Assembly: GCA_018105865.1 (NCBI GenBank)
Contig: CM030841.1
Coordinates: 14,012,182-14,076,181, forward strand
DNA from: Metaphire vulgaris
Lineage: Eukaryota; Annelida; Clitellata; Crassiclitellata; Megascolecidae
Direction of reading: 5' to 3'
DNA: 64,000 nt
Part shown: positions 31,036-42,550 of the stretch, one piece after another
How the letters are laid out: each line of letters begins with the position of its first letter
Position numbering within the stretch: the first letter of the stretch is position 1
Notes under the pieces: model-generated
The model's input: only the letters and a program-made list of their open reading frames with translations
Told to the model about the DNA's origin: nothing
Database searches by the model: none
Made by a program: the position numbers and the translations under genes

Positions 31036-31964
31036 CTAGAAGATGAGCGAGCATTCAAGATTTACATTAAAACGAATTACTAACACAAGCAGCGAGAATA
31101 ATAACCTGAGCAATGAATTAATTTAGACTCTTTTGAGAATGATAACTTGATGCCTTGGTATCTGAATATAAGTAGCAATGAATACAGTTCTTGGGTGATC
31201 ATCAATAATTTGGCTTTGATTTTTGCTGGAGAGTTTAACCATTCGTTAGCCGGTAGCAATGTAATAGGGACATGTTCTAAATTGCCCTGAAGGCAGATTT
31301 ATTTTGTCATTATAGCACCAGTGATAATATGAGACCACGTATGTTTTCACAGCATTTCTCACAAACAACTACAGGAAAGAAACCCGCCAATGAACTGTAT
31401 GCAGTTATCAGGGTCAGATACGAATCAGTGAACTGCTTTAAGCATGACACGACCTCTGCCACTATTCCACTGCGTCCGTATAGCGGTGTGGCTTCGAGGA
31501 CGGCTATCAACGTGGCATATGGCAGGTGCAGAAAAACAGTAATCTGTCAATCTCAATTTCAAAGCCGTGACATTATGACGCTTACAAATAGTAACGCAAT
31601 TCTGCAGTCGAATACAACCTGCTTCGCTCTGCTGAGAAAATTTCCCGCTCCTGAAGCGAAATTCTTCATTTTCGTGGATTTTGTGACGAGACAGATCAAC
31701 GCTTTTCCAGCCAACTGCCACACAGATGATCACATGACGTAATTGCCTATTTTTAGTCACCATCCGACTACCAGTCTAATAGCTAAGCACAAGAATATCA
31801 CAGGCACAGTAACAGCTTTGGTCAGTATTTTAATATCTTGTGTCACGCTGTGCAAATGTTGATCAACTATTAACTGCTTATCTCCCTTTGAAAAATTAGA
31901 CGTATGACCCGCCACATCATTTGTTTCCTCAAAGAATTCGCTAATTTTCCAGTCACTTCAGATA

Positions 31965-32092
31965 TGTTGACCATTTCCTGGCTGATCATTCACCTTTCCA
32001 ATAGCTATTTTAAGCGCCTAAGACTAAGCAGCTACTGTTGTATTGCTTGTTAAGCGCTATGTAAATCCACTAGATTTTACTTACTTGCTCAC
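31965..32092 (+). repeat. SINE copy with (ACTT)n tail
   Basis: Blocks TGGCTGATCATTCACC, AAGCGCCTAAGACTAAGCAG and AGCGCTATGTAAATCC, then TTTTACTTACTTGC, as in the 10590 copy. Confidence 0.6.
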
Positions 32093-32860
32093 TAGTTATG
32101 GTTTGTTTTGATTTTAACCAATGCAACTTATATGTTTCCTACTTCCGGTTGTCATTCGCTTTGTTTTTGTTGTAGAGCATTGTTGCATAAATGTAAAGCA
32201 TTGATTTTATTAATAGAAAATGTATTAAAATTAATGCTAAACTACAATTTAGAGATTAATATGGTTGACAGAAAGTAAGCACAAATTCGTTGAATCGTTT
32301 GTATCAGTTACTATAATTCATGGAAACTGGCATCTGTATAGTAGTTGTATCAACCATTCTTTCTAGCGCATGAGTTGGAAACGCTTTACAGTTGCTTTTA
32401 ATTATTTCAGCTGTTAATAAAATAATTAAATAAAATTTCCCGTACCATTCAGTAGATTTCCAGCTAAGCCGCGCCGATAACAAGCACACGAATTAATAAA
32501 ACAGACGTTTGCTGGCAAGCTGTTATCGCCATAGATTTACATAATATTTGGATTTGGAGTACCATCGATTGATACTCTTGAGTATTTTAAATGATGCTAT
32601 AAAAGTGCATAATAATTATTATTTACGATCCTGGTCAGTGTGTTGTTGTAGGGATAGTGACGTAGTCTATTTGAATTTATATTTGGTTTTACACAACCTT
32701 AGCAACATAACATAATATAATAAGTAACATAATTTTGCTTGTTTTACCGTTTTATGTGTTTATTTTTGCAAAGATTCTCTTCTGTGAAAAGGCACGTGTG
32801 ATACTGTCAACGAACGATTCATCATAGAGTATATGGGACTTAACTTTCTCTTTTGTCCGT

Positions 32861-33823
32861 ATGACATTCTATGAAGAAAACCTTAACCTAGAAAATGTCT
32901 GTGCAGTACTTGACCAAAGTCTTCTTTATAATGAGGTCGAATTGACAGACAAATGTCTTCAGTTCATTGGTCTAAACGCTCAGTCAATTCTGCATCGGGA
33001 GTCATTTATGAGATTGTCACCTGCGGCAGTTGCAAGAATTGCACAGAATGACTATCTATGCCTCGACAGCGAGACGTTGCTTTATAGAGCATGTGTTCGT
33101 TGGGCAAAGGAAAGGCTGCAGCAGAAGAGACGATTCTTTCAAGAACCAACTGATGGTGAAGTGCGAGAGATGTTAGGTAGCATCATCTACCGGATACGTT
33201 TCCCACGCATGGAAGCTGGTGAATTTGCCACAGTTGTTGGAAGACAACAGGTTTTGTCACACGAGGAAAAGTCTACCCTCTATTACTACATTCTTACTAA
33301 TGAACTGCCTGATGAGAATTGTCTGCTTGAGTTTGATTGTGGTATGCGTGTCCAGATCTGCTCGCGTTTTCCGTCCATTGGTTCTGCCCAGCAGTGGTGG
33401 TCGTGCAGCGGTGGCCCTACAGATGCGATATCATTCCAGACCGACTGTGATATTCAGATCATAGCCATGGCACTTTATGGAGGCAGAGAGAAGGCAAAAC
33501 ATGATGTTGGCATTGTGATACGTGACGGTACCAAAGAAATACTAAGTGAGCCTCTGCTCAAGATGGCTGGAATTAACCTTGAATCAGATGGAAGCACGAC
33601 TCCTTGTCCAATATATTTTCGAGTGCCAGTGGTAACGAGGGCAGGTCGTCTGTACACCATATTGGTTACAATGAAAGGCCCTTTGACCCACTATGGCTCA
33701 AGTGGGCAGGACAAATTGTCTTGTGGTGGCATAAATTTTCAGTTCTTTTCTTCAAATAAGTCAACAAATGGCACAAACGTAAAGAATGGGCAGATACCTC
33801 ATATTATATTTAAACGAATATGA
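32861..33823 (+). CDS. BTBD1/2/3/6-type protein, BACK and PHR domains
   Basis: A 320-codon uninterrupted exon. Residues about 8-140 form a BACK domain (ENVCAVLDQSLLYNEVELTD, ETLLYRACVRWAKE, IRFPRMEAGEFATVV). Residues about 160-320 form a PHR domain (CSRFPSIGSAQQWW, ALYGGREKAKHDVGIVIRD, CGGINFQFFSS, NGQIPHIIFKRI). This is the C-terminal half of BTBD1/2/3/6 proteins, Cullin-3 adaptors or neuronal BTB factors, which normally carry an N-terminal BTB domain. No BTB domain is visible. The ATG at 32861 has a weak context (C at -3), and a pyrimidine stretch and AAG near 32878 could be an acceptor, so this is probably the last exon of a longer gene. The paralog cannot be fixed. Confidence 0.85.
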   Translation: MTFYEENLNLENVCAVLDQSLLYNEVELTDKCLQFIGLNAQSILHRESFMRLSPAAVARIAQNDYLCLDSETLLYRACVRWAKERLQQKRRFFQEPTDGEVREMLGSIIYRIRFPRMEAGEFATVVGRQQVLSHEEKSTLYYYILTNELPDENCLLEFDCGMRVQICSRFPSIGSAQQWWSCSGGPTDAISFQTDCDIQIIAMALYGGREKAKHDVGIVIRDGTKEILSEPLLKMAGINLESDGSTTPCPIYFRVPVVTRAGRLYTILVTMKGPLTHYGSSGQDKLSCGGINFQFFSSNKSTNGTNVKNGQIPHIIFKRI

Positions 33824-34560
33824 TTGCAACCACTGGTACAAGTGTTGTGTCTTAATGCAGTAGTTTGCAGCAAGCGGAGAATTCCACTCTATGAAAATTT
33901 ATGAGGGTCATTTGGGGGGACTACAGTCATTTGAAGCAGCTTTCAATTCCTCAGATTTTTCAGTATGGTTTCTTACTTGTTTAAAACAAATGTTTTGTGA
34001 GATGATGTCTGTGGGATCTTACAGATGGGACAACCACTATATTCATAACTGCATATTGATTTAGTTGAGTGCCAACAATGAGAGCCATTTTTGGCTCAAT
34101 CCATTGTTAGGTAACAACCTAAACGTTTTCCACTTTTAGAGGGGAGAGTATTAGGTCAAATATTTTAAATTTTATGAAAGGAGAAACTTGAAACATGACC
34201 TATGCCGGCATGAATGCAGACCATCATTTCCTGTTCATTGACTTTCAATGGGAATTGTGAGGAGTTTTTGATCATGGCATTTTGTGAAGTTCGTCCATTT
34301 GGTGGACAATTTAGAGAACAGACACTCCAAGTTTTTTGTTATTAAATTCTAAATTCAGTTGGCCTACAAAAATAGCACAACTACCAGTATATGTATGTAG
34401 CTAATGCAGAAAAATATTTTGAATCCTATATGCTTTGTGTATGGAATGAAGTTTATTGTGAAAAATTGGAAAGGTAAAATGTTCTGGTATATTTGAAAAG
34501 TGTTCATGGTGTAAAATCTATTGAGAACCCCTAGCCAGTATAGTTTACTTGTTTTTTTGG
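33824..34560. other. probable 3' UTR and spacer
   Basis: AT-rich sequence after the BTBD stop codon with several ATTAAA-like words and no clear repeat. I see nothing else in it. Confidence 0.4.
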
Positions 34561-34564
34561 TGTT

Positions 34565-34574
34565 AGTTATGAAT

Positions 34575-34614
<40 letters not shown>

Positions 34615-35249
34615 TGATTTTAAGTGGTTTAGGAGGCTTAAGCCTTTGAAAACCACTGATGTAACCATCTGCATTCAATAACCTAGTTTATCTAGATAGC
34701 CTTTGAATCCGTTCACTGTTTCAACTGTCACTCCCACCTCGTCCAAACTGTTCCATTTGTCCACAACCCTTGCACTAAAAAGTTTTTCTTTCTTGGACCA
34801 ACCTCTGCTTAAACATTTTGCACTTGTGGCCTCTTGTGCTGCTATAGTGTGCCAATGTAAAGAATCGATCATATGGCACATCTACTTTCCCAGTCATTAT
34901 TTTGTATGTTTCTATCAAATCCCCTCTTTCTCTTCTCCTTTCTAATGTTGTCAGTCCACAATATTGAAGTCTTTTTTCGTAGCTTAAATTATGGCACCCA
35001 TTGACCATCTTCGTTGCTCGTCTTTGCACTTTTTTCTAAAATTTTTATATCTTTTTTCAAGAATGGATTCCAAGCCTGAACACAGTATTCCAGATGAGGC
35101 CTTACTAATGACTTATAAAGTTTAATGATTATCTCTTTGTCACGACTCACAATTGTCCTTTTCACCATTCCCAACATTTGGTTTCCCTTTTTTGCTGCCT
35201 CCATGCATTGGTGAGATGGATTCATACTTCTATGGGTGATTATCCCCAA
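34565..35249 (-). mobile_element. LINE (CR1/L2-like) reverse transcriptase 3' fragment
   Basis: Two minus-strand frames, broken by a frameshift near 35029, together give the C-terminal part of a non-LTR reverse transcriptase: AAKKGNQMLGMVKRTIVSRD, LYKSLVRPHLEYCVQAWNP, then MQRRATKMVNGCHNLSYEKR, GLTTLERRRERGDLIETYKI and ARVVDKWNSLDEV. The 3' end runs through AAACCACTTAAAATCAC into an ATT-repeat tail (34578-34612). It is a truncated, inactive copy. Confidence 0.85.
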
Positions 35250-35333
35250 GTCTCTTTCTTTTTCTGTTGTGGTTAGAACCTTCCCCCCTATTGACTTTGA
35301 ACTTTATGGCATAGGCCTATTGTAATTCATTTA

Positions 35334-35759
35334 GGGGCCGTCCATATAGTATATATGCACTGAGGGGAAGGGGGTTTGAGATTTAGGCGATTTTGCTTAA
35401 GGACGCGTACGGGGGAGAGGGTCACCACTGAATTTGTATGTACGCACACATTTCAAATTTCTAAATAGGTACAGTGTATATTCACACAAACATTTGATTT
35501 GAACACAATAACTTTCTCACGTTCAAACAAAGGATCCCGAGTATTGTTCCTACGGTTATTTAAATATGATATTCAAACACTTTAATTTAATAGTAAACAA
35601 ATGCTTTTTGACTATGGCAAAAAATTAATTTTCACTGTGGGGTGGGGTTTGGTTGATAATTTGTATGTACGCATAGGGAGGTGGTAAAAAATGCACGGTG
35701 TGCAACAGAGGAGGGGTTAAAAATATGTCTTTTTGTGTACATACTATATGGATGGCCCC
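35334..35759. mobile_element. Harbinger-type MITE, 426 bp
   Basis: Ends GGGGCCGTCCATATAGTA and TACTATATGGATGGCCCC are inverted, with TTA on both sides (35331-35333, 35760-35762). Three-base TWA duplications with G-rich ends are characteristic of PIF/Harbinger. Confidence 0.75.
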
Positions 35760-36628
35760 TTAGTTGTAGATTTTCTTTAATTGTGTGTGGTTATATACTG
35801 TAATGCTTTGCTGGTCATTATGTATGTTTATTTAACTGAACAATTGATTTTATTGTCAGAGTTTACAATACCGGTATTTTGTGAAAGAGCTTGATTGATT
35901 AATAAATGATATTGCTAATTACAGAAATATATATGTTATCTGTTATATGATAAAAAGCAAAATAGTGAATTTTGATTTTAATGCTTACATGTAACCAGTT
36001 AGGAATTGTGGGCAAAAAGAATGATTTTAAAAGTTCATACATAATTACCTGGTACTGTTATTTAATGTTATTGACTCTGTATTGAAATTTTGCTTTTACC
36101 AAACCTTATGAACTCTTTTAAATTTCTCTTATTGAAATAATTTGTAAATATTTGGGTGATGCGAGTATAATTTTAAACTTTTTGATTTTGAGCATTGTAT
36201 ATCTATTGGCTTTGAGAAAATATCTGAAGATAGTAATTCAAATACAAAATGTCATTTATTCAAATACAAAATTTCATGTAAGTGCAAGCATCTAGCCCAG
36301 CTGCACTGTCATTCATAATCCAGTTGGTGCTTAGTGGATACACATATGAAACAGCATATAGGCCTCACATATTTCTCAGCAAACAGAAGAGTTACGGATT
36401 TTAAAGGCAGCAGCAAAAATTTATAATTTTTGGTCTTACTTTGATGGACCTTGAGTGCTGAACTATCAAGTCTTGAGTGAGAGCAAACATATTTTTGTGT
36501 CTTGCCAACCTTTTCATTGACTTAACACTGAAGATAATCTTTTTGCAATTTGGAAAGAATCTGTGCCATTTGGCCCTGGGCCATCTTGCCCAGATTGACC
36601 TATGCAAATTTACCCTATTTAGAGGTTT

Positions 36629-36684
36629 AATAATGTGATTTAAAATGGTTTAGAAGGCTATGCAAGACTGAAAACCACTGCTTA
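36629..36684 (-). repeat. 3' end of LINE
   Basis: AATAATGTGATTTAAAATGG to AAAACCACTG matches the 3' end at 34612-34665. Confidence 0.45.
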
Positions 36685-37369
36685 GTGTGCAGAACACCGG
36701 CTTTAAGCTTGGTTACCCTAGTTTACCCTAGTTCATTAAATAAATTAAAGGGTTTTAGTTGGGGCAGTGACGCAGACTATGAGCTTTTAAATTTCAATCC
36801 GTTTAATTTGTTTCTGATTTGGAATTTTAGTTATTATGCTTGCGAACTGTAGCTTGTGCAGTTACAAAATCACAAAACTTCTGCCATATTACACCATTAT
36901 TGATGATTATTCAGAGAGCTACACTGGCTGAAAATATCAGAAAGCATTCAATATAAAATGATATCGATAACTTATAACTCACTTCATACATCAAAACTAG
37001 TCTACCTACAAAATCTGATAACCCCACAGGCCACAGCATCCTCGATCCACTATTTCAGATAGATCTTCCTTTCATGTGACACTTTTTTCCTACTGTGTTT
37101 TTTCATATGCTGCACCAGAACTTTGGAACTCAATTCCAGCATCCCTCCACTGTCTACATTATGTTCAAATAACAAATTCGCCTAGGAATAAGGAGCTACT
37201 GTGGATGCTATTTTAGAAAGCGATATATATTCCACCAGATTTTACGTACTTATTTCACTGAAATCGGTGCGCTATTTCTAGCTATTTACAGACTCTTATT
37301 CTACGTCTTCTGGTTATTTACGATCCGTAGTCTATGTCTTGTCTGCATGTAAACAACGAAGCTTGTCAT

Positions 37370-37498
37370 GGTGTTAATCATCGGCATTTTAATATAAAAG
37401 GACTCTGTCTTACATATTTGCGCTTATTTAAGCGATGGATTAGTTAAACAGTCATTCTGACGCAGAGTTGTATTCGCTGTGGCATCTTCTTGATCTGT
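37370..37498 (+). other. possible untranslated first exon for the PY-motif gene
   Basis: A consensus donor (GATCT|GTAAGTACGG) ends at 37496-37498 in a locally CpG-richer stretch upstream of the acceptor at 38646. This is only a candidate. A SINE fragment in inverted orientation follows at about 37605-37665 and a (TATG)n run at 37881-37922. Confidence 0.2.
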
Positions 37499-38663
37499 AA
37501 GTACGGAAAGTATCCGAAAAAGCGGTATTATAGCGCCTCTTTGTCTAGTGATGATGTACAGTCATCTATCTTGTGCCTCTTCTAGGACGTGTGAAAACTC
37601 GTTTTCTGGTATGTAAAATCTCGTGGATTTCTATGGCGCCTTCGAAAGAAGATACCACAATACTTATAGATACTTATTCCTAGTCGTTTAATCTGCTGTT
37701 GAAATAGTTCTAGCCGAAATCTCTATACGACTGCAGAGGTTCTTGGCATGCTCAAGCTAACTATAATGGCTCAGCTCGGTACTGGCTTTGCCAGCTGCCA
37801 GCGCGGATAGCTATTACCAGCCACAATCATTTTGACATGTGATAGCAGTCTGTTATAATTGACAAGGCCTAATGTATGTGAGTATGTATGTATGTATGTA
37901 TGTATGTATGTATGTATGTATGTGGCTTATGTGGTCAATGTTTGCAGTGCAAGCTTTGACACATTCGGCACATATGAAGCTAGCGACTGCAATATCAGTA
38001 TCATTTATATCACTATAGTTTATTTGACCAAAACTTGCGTTCCTGATCTTTTCTTTTTATGGTTTTCGTCCAATTTGCCTTTGTAGTAGTAATGCCGGAG
38101 TAGATGGTGCTGCGCCACAAACTGAGGCTAAATTTTCCACAATTTTAACATAAGTGACAAGTAATGTAGCTAGATCCTGTCTTAAGTAGCTAGCAATAGT
38201 TGGATGACTAATAAGCGAGGCACATTACTTATAATCCAGAAAACAGACAGAAGAGCATGGAAATGGAAAGTGGGAACACATGGTCCTGTTTTGGGAAATC
38301 AAGAGCCTGAAAAGTGGGCAAATGTTTTATAAACAACATTGTAAAAACCACAGCTCTGCTGAAATTACGGTTGTCAACTCAGATCTCAGACTTTGTAATT
38401 GTTATCCTATTGTCATATTTTTTTGATATCCTGGTAAATTGAATGCTTGAGAAGACTGTTCAAAGGATAAATTGTTGGAGATTTGTGTCAAGACTGATCA
38501 CATTTCATGTAAGGGCACTTTTCTTCACTTACATGATTTTGTGAAGCCCATCTTGATGTACATGCGTTGTATTATAGTGCATGTATTTTTTTCTCCCAAT
38601 AATGTCTTCCAGAAATCTTATTAAGCTTTTTTGCATTGTTGTTGCAGTGATTAAAAAAAATTG

Positions 38664-40412
38664 ATGTCTCGCACAAGCAACTTTGACAGTGAATTTTACA
38701 ATCCAGTGTATCATTTTGATTCACCTTCATACGGGAGACAGTCAACAAGAAAGCCTTTTGATGTACCTAAAGAGGGAGAGGAAAGGAAGGAGGCAGTCAT
38801 TATTGTGGTTTTAATATTAGGCATTTTGATATTTTTTGTTATAAAGTTAATCATAGATCATTACAAACGTTCAAAGAACTCAACAGACTGCAACAGGACC
38901 ACAAGATCTGAAGTTATGCGCGCAGGTTAGTTGCATCCAGAGAATTTCCGGGCCCCCGGGCAGAGCAGTAATGGGGCCCTAGAAAGTTTATATTTACCGT
39001 AGTGGTGATGACCTTTCTTTTTGATTGTCAGTCTTTTCAGGCTGTTAATATATAGTATTCCATGTGTTAAACATTTTATGGACCCGCCTGGGCCCCCTAC
39101 AGATTGCCGGGGCCCTGGGCATTTGCCCCCCTCTCAACGGGCCTGGTTACATCAGATCAGTTTCTATCAGTCATGCAATAATTGTTCCCCTTTTGCAAAC
39201 CTTGACTGCAGAAGTTGAAGGCAGGAAGATCCCCCAAAATGTTGTCACCATATTTTATGTTTTCGTGTCATGCAGACACCCAAATTTATTTCGCATACTG
39301 TGTTGAAGATAGATTGATGTACAGTTACGCATATTTGCATTTGTTAAAGTATAGCGTTATTTCTGCTTGCATTTTGATAACTGGGTAGGTGGAATGGTAT
39401 TCTCAAACTGGAGTCACAGGTTTCATTGTGGTATATTTGGTATTATATTTTTTGGCACTTGACTATTATCAGTATTATTGTGCACAGTGCTTAACAACTA
39501 TATGCTGCAGTTGTTGTTATTAATAGCTGCAACAATAGGAAAACTATGGCATTAGGTGATTACAACTGTATTTAGCAGTACTTATATGTATATTCTGCTA
39601 TTTAGTTATTTGTGATAATATATTTGTTTATGTAGTTAAATGCATTAAAACTGGATCATAGCGTAATGATCCATTTGAGTATGGATGTTGCAACTGCGGC
39701 CGACAGAACCCTGGGGTCAGCAATTTCCAGGACCCGTTTTGTAGCCAAGTATGCCACTGTTGCTGACTTAGGCAAAACTGAAGTCTTGATTTTGGCCATT
39801 ATGGTAGACATACTCTAATTTAACAATCCTTTGCTGATAGCCCAATTTTATGCTTTAGGCTAGTAGAGAAAGTTTCGGAGAGTAGCTCTTAAAGCTGGAA
39901 TAGTGTGACCTGAGTTCGTGTTTATGACGCAGAATCGTCTCGGGTTCGACTTCCATGCCACCGCATAAACCGTACCAGAGACGACGCGTGTCGAACGAAC
40001 CATCTGAACGGCATTCGTTCGTACGGATCTAGCGAGGCACAGGTCCGTTGCCATGACATGGGCTATACCGGAGGTTTTTCGCACGAATTAGATTCGCGGA
40101 ACGGAAGTCCGTTGTACGGAGATAGCGTCCATCAGCATCAGGTTCTCTTGGATGTTTTGGGAACAGATGTGCATCAAGACTGTAGGAGGCTTAGTGGAAA
40201 CCAGTCGTACAGAACAAGTTCACCATCGATTCACCTTCACCTGAGGGACGATGATTTAATTGTCGACCAGCGTTCAAATCGAAGTTTTTCGTGTCAGGAT
40301 TTGCCTCCGTCATACGACATGATTACAGAATGCAGCATTCTCAACTCCTCTTCATTACTCAGCCATGCTGAAAGTGTTAGTTTATGTTTTTATGAACTTA
40401 TAATAGTAGTAA

Positions 40413-40453
<41 letters not shown>

Positions 40454-40454
40454 A

Positions 40455-40534
<80 letters not shown>

Positions 40535-41919
40535 ATACCATAATAAAAACTGGATTTCAAGTTGTTTAATAGGATCTCTCATATATAGGTTTCAGTTCTT
40601 CATAATTTAGTACTATGATCACTATGTATAAATCAGTCTAACAGGGCCTATCTATTACATCTTACATTACATATTTATTATTGTCTAATCTTATATCAAA
40701 TTATAATTGAGTTTTAAGTTTCACTTAAATACATTTACACTAATAGCTGATAATTATAAATAATGTGTCGTCATATAATTCGTCACATGTGTTTACTACT
40801 CTGGCACTAAGGAAATGTTGCTTGTACCTCCCAACTCATTTCTTAAACAGTTTTTGACGTGTCCTCTTATACCAGAACTTTACTATAATGCTGTGCTGGT
40901 GAAAAATTTCTCATATTGCACTCTTAAAAATGGATTCCCTGCCTGAATGCAATATTCCAAATATGGAAGTACCATTGTCTTATATGGTCTCATAATTATT
41001 TCTTTATCTCTGCTCACCATATTCCTCTTGGTTATTCTTGGGTTTGGTTGCTGCTTCAGCACTTTGTCTTGTTGGTTATAAACTGCTATGAATGATTACA
41101 TCTAAATCTCTTGTAAATTTTAACATCTGTTTACATGTTTAATATTTCAACTTCTTTTTCTGTCTTCCGGCTGCCCTTTACTGAGCATTTGTCTGCATTA
41201 AATAGCATTTGCAAGTTCTCCAGCCACTGAGAAAGTATTTTCTTAATCTCTGTTTTCACTGTTTATTGGTGAAGGAGGTTGTGAAGAAACCAGAAGTACT
41301 TGGACGAAATTAGTTAAATATTCTGAGTAACATTAGTGGTGAATCAGTTATTAACTCATGTCATCAATAGAATGGAATTCAATGAATATTGAAATTTTTA
41401 TTTCAAAGTGTCAATGGTGTGCCTTGTATGGTGCTTTATAAGCATTGCTTCACAGTTTCATACAGCTGTAACCTGTAATGTTGTAATGTCATGTGTTTGA
41501 AATTGCTGATGCTTTGCTAATATATATATATATACACACACATACATATGCATATATATATATATATATATATATTAAGTACGCTGGTACTTGGTACGCT
41601 GGAAAGTGAAACTTCTAAATATATATTAAGCTTTAATGTATGCAGGTCTGCAAATTGAAAATGATGTTGAAGTTATGATGCCCATCAGATGTACTTTGTG
41701 CACTGCACTTTGAGTTAACAAAACATTAAAGACAGTTGTCTTACTTACTTTCACTTTTTTCATTGATCTATTTTGTAGGGTCCAGCAGTTCTGGATTTGA
41801 CCGCACCGCCATCTTACACAGACGTCATTAGGAGCCAGGTACTTCTATCGGGACACTCCGCTGATATCGAGCTGTTCTCTAATGAAGGAGAAAGGGAAAA
41901 TGGGAGTTGCAGATGCTAG
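38664..41919 (+). CDS. single-pass membrane protein with two PPSY motifs, PMEPA1/LDLRAD4-like
   Basis: Three exons: 38664-38925, 39915-40375 (or start 39933) and 41779-41919, phases 1 and 0, giving 287 residues. Residues about 44-64 (AVIIVVLILGILIFFVIKLI) form one membrane helix followed by DHYKRSKNS. The tail contains SPSIHLHLRDD, LPPSYDM and, near the C terminus, APPSYTDVI. PPxY motifs bind WW domains of NEDD4-family ubiquitin ligases. The helix followed by HYKxS, the HLRD block and a terminal PPxYxxVI resemble PMEPA1/LDLRAD4, which damp TGF-beta signalling, but the order of motifs is not identical. The N terminus has FYNPVY (11-16). The ATG lies 18 bases after a good acceptor (TTGTTGTTGCAG), so an untranslated first exon is expected. 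The acceptor of exon 2 is weak in either version. AATAAA occurs at 43142. Confidence 0.75.
38940..39165. mobile_element. decayed MITE in intron of the PY-motif gene
   Basis: G/C-run sequences GGGCCCCCGGGC and CGGGGCCCTGGGC face each other around an AT-rich core that holds an inverted copy of the shared TGACAANCAAAAA word (39006-39034). Ends are not precisely defined. Confidence 0.4.
40404..40533. repeat. (AGT)n microsatellite beside a splice donor
   Basis: About 43 AGT triplets with AAT interruptions, 28 bases after the donor of the exon ending at 40375. It creates a spurious poly-Val extension. Confidence 0.95.
40840..41260 (-). mobile_element. degenerate LINE reverse transcriptase fragment
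   Basis: The minus strand reads MVSRDKEIIMRPYKTMV, then LEYCIQAGNPFL, a diverged relative of the 34675-35249 copy with stop codons. It lies in the last intron of the PY-motif gene. Confidence 0.6.
41519..41576. repeat. (AT)n/(AC)n microsatellite
   Basis: AT runs separated by an ACAC segment. Confidence 0.9.
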
Positions 41920-42198
41920 ATTCCATTTAGATTGGACACCTTCAGAAGTATTGTGAATTAAAAATTATACAATGTAATTTTTCTCGTGAGGAAATTTAGA
42001 CTTTTAATTGAGAATGCCAGATTGTTGGTACCAGGAACCAAAGATCAATAGGTAAAGAGTTTCTAGATTTTCTTGAGTGTGTTACAGTAGTGCTTGAAGT
42101 ATATAGTGATTTTCGTCACATTCTGAATTTTTTAGTTGTATTTGATCCAGTTTATGTAGATTCTGTTTCATGAATGATGGTATGGCCTGTATTTAGCA

Positions 42199-42542
42199 CA
42201 GTGGTTCTTAAACTTTTTATGATTATGTACCCCTGAAACAAGTATAAGAGAATGAAGTACCCCCCCTATGCCCCCTACCAGCGTACTTTATCCCAGGACA
42301 AAAGTGTGCAATATATTGAAAATAATTATAAACTGCAACAAACGTCTGTTACAAATTGCCAGAAAGTGGACTTTTTTTAAATTTCTAATTTAGTACACAA
42401 ATTTCTACAGCATTTGTATAGTATACAGGGTAACTTGTAGTAAAAGTCTTTAAACAGACTTTATTTCCATGTTATTCAGTACCTCCACAACGTCCTTCAA
42501 ATACCCCCGAGGGGTACGAGTACCCCCGGTTAAGAACCACTG
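42199..42542. mobile_element. hAT-type MITE (CAGTGGTTCTTAA group), 344 bp
   Basis: Ends CAGTGGTTCTTAAAC and GGTTAAGAACCACTG. The 8-bp duplication atttagca is perfect (42191-42198, 42543-42550). It lies in the probable 3' UTR of the PY-motif gene. Confidence 0.9.
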
Positions 42543-42550
42543 ATTTAGCA

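Noticed and set aside
31329..31742. 137-residue plus-strand ORF between endophilin-B and BTBD
   Set aside because: I tested it as a missing BTB exon or as the endophilin first exon on the other strand; neither fits, and composition alone can explain it.
40058..40543. ORF ending in a long poly-Val tail
   Set aside because: The first part is a true exon, but it is spliced at 40375; the valine tail is an intronic AGT repeat.
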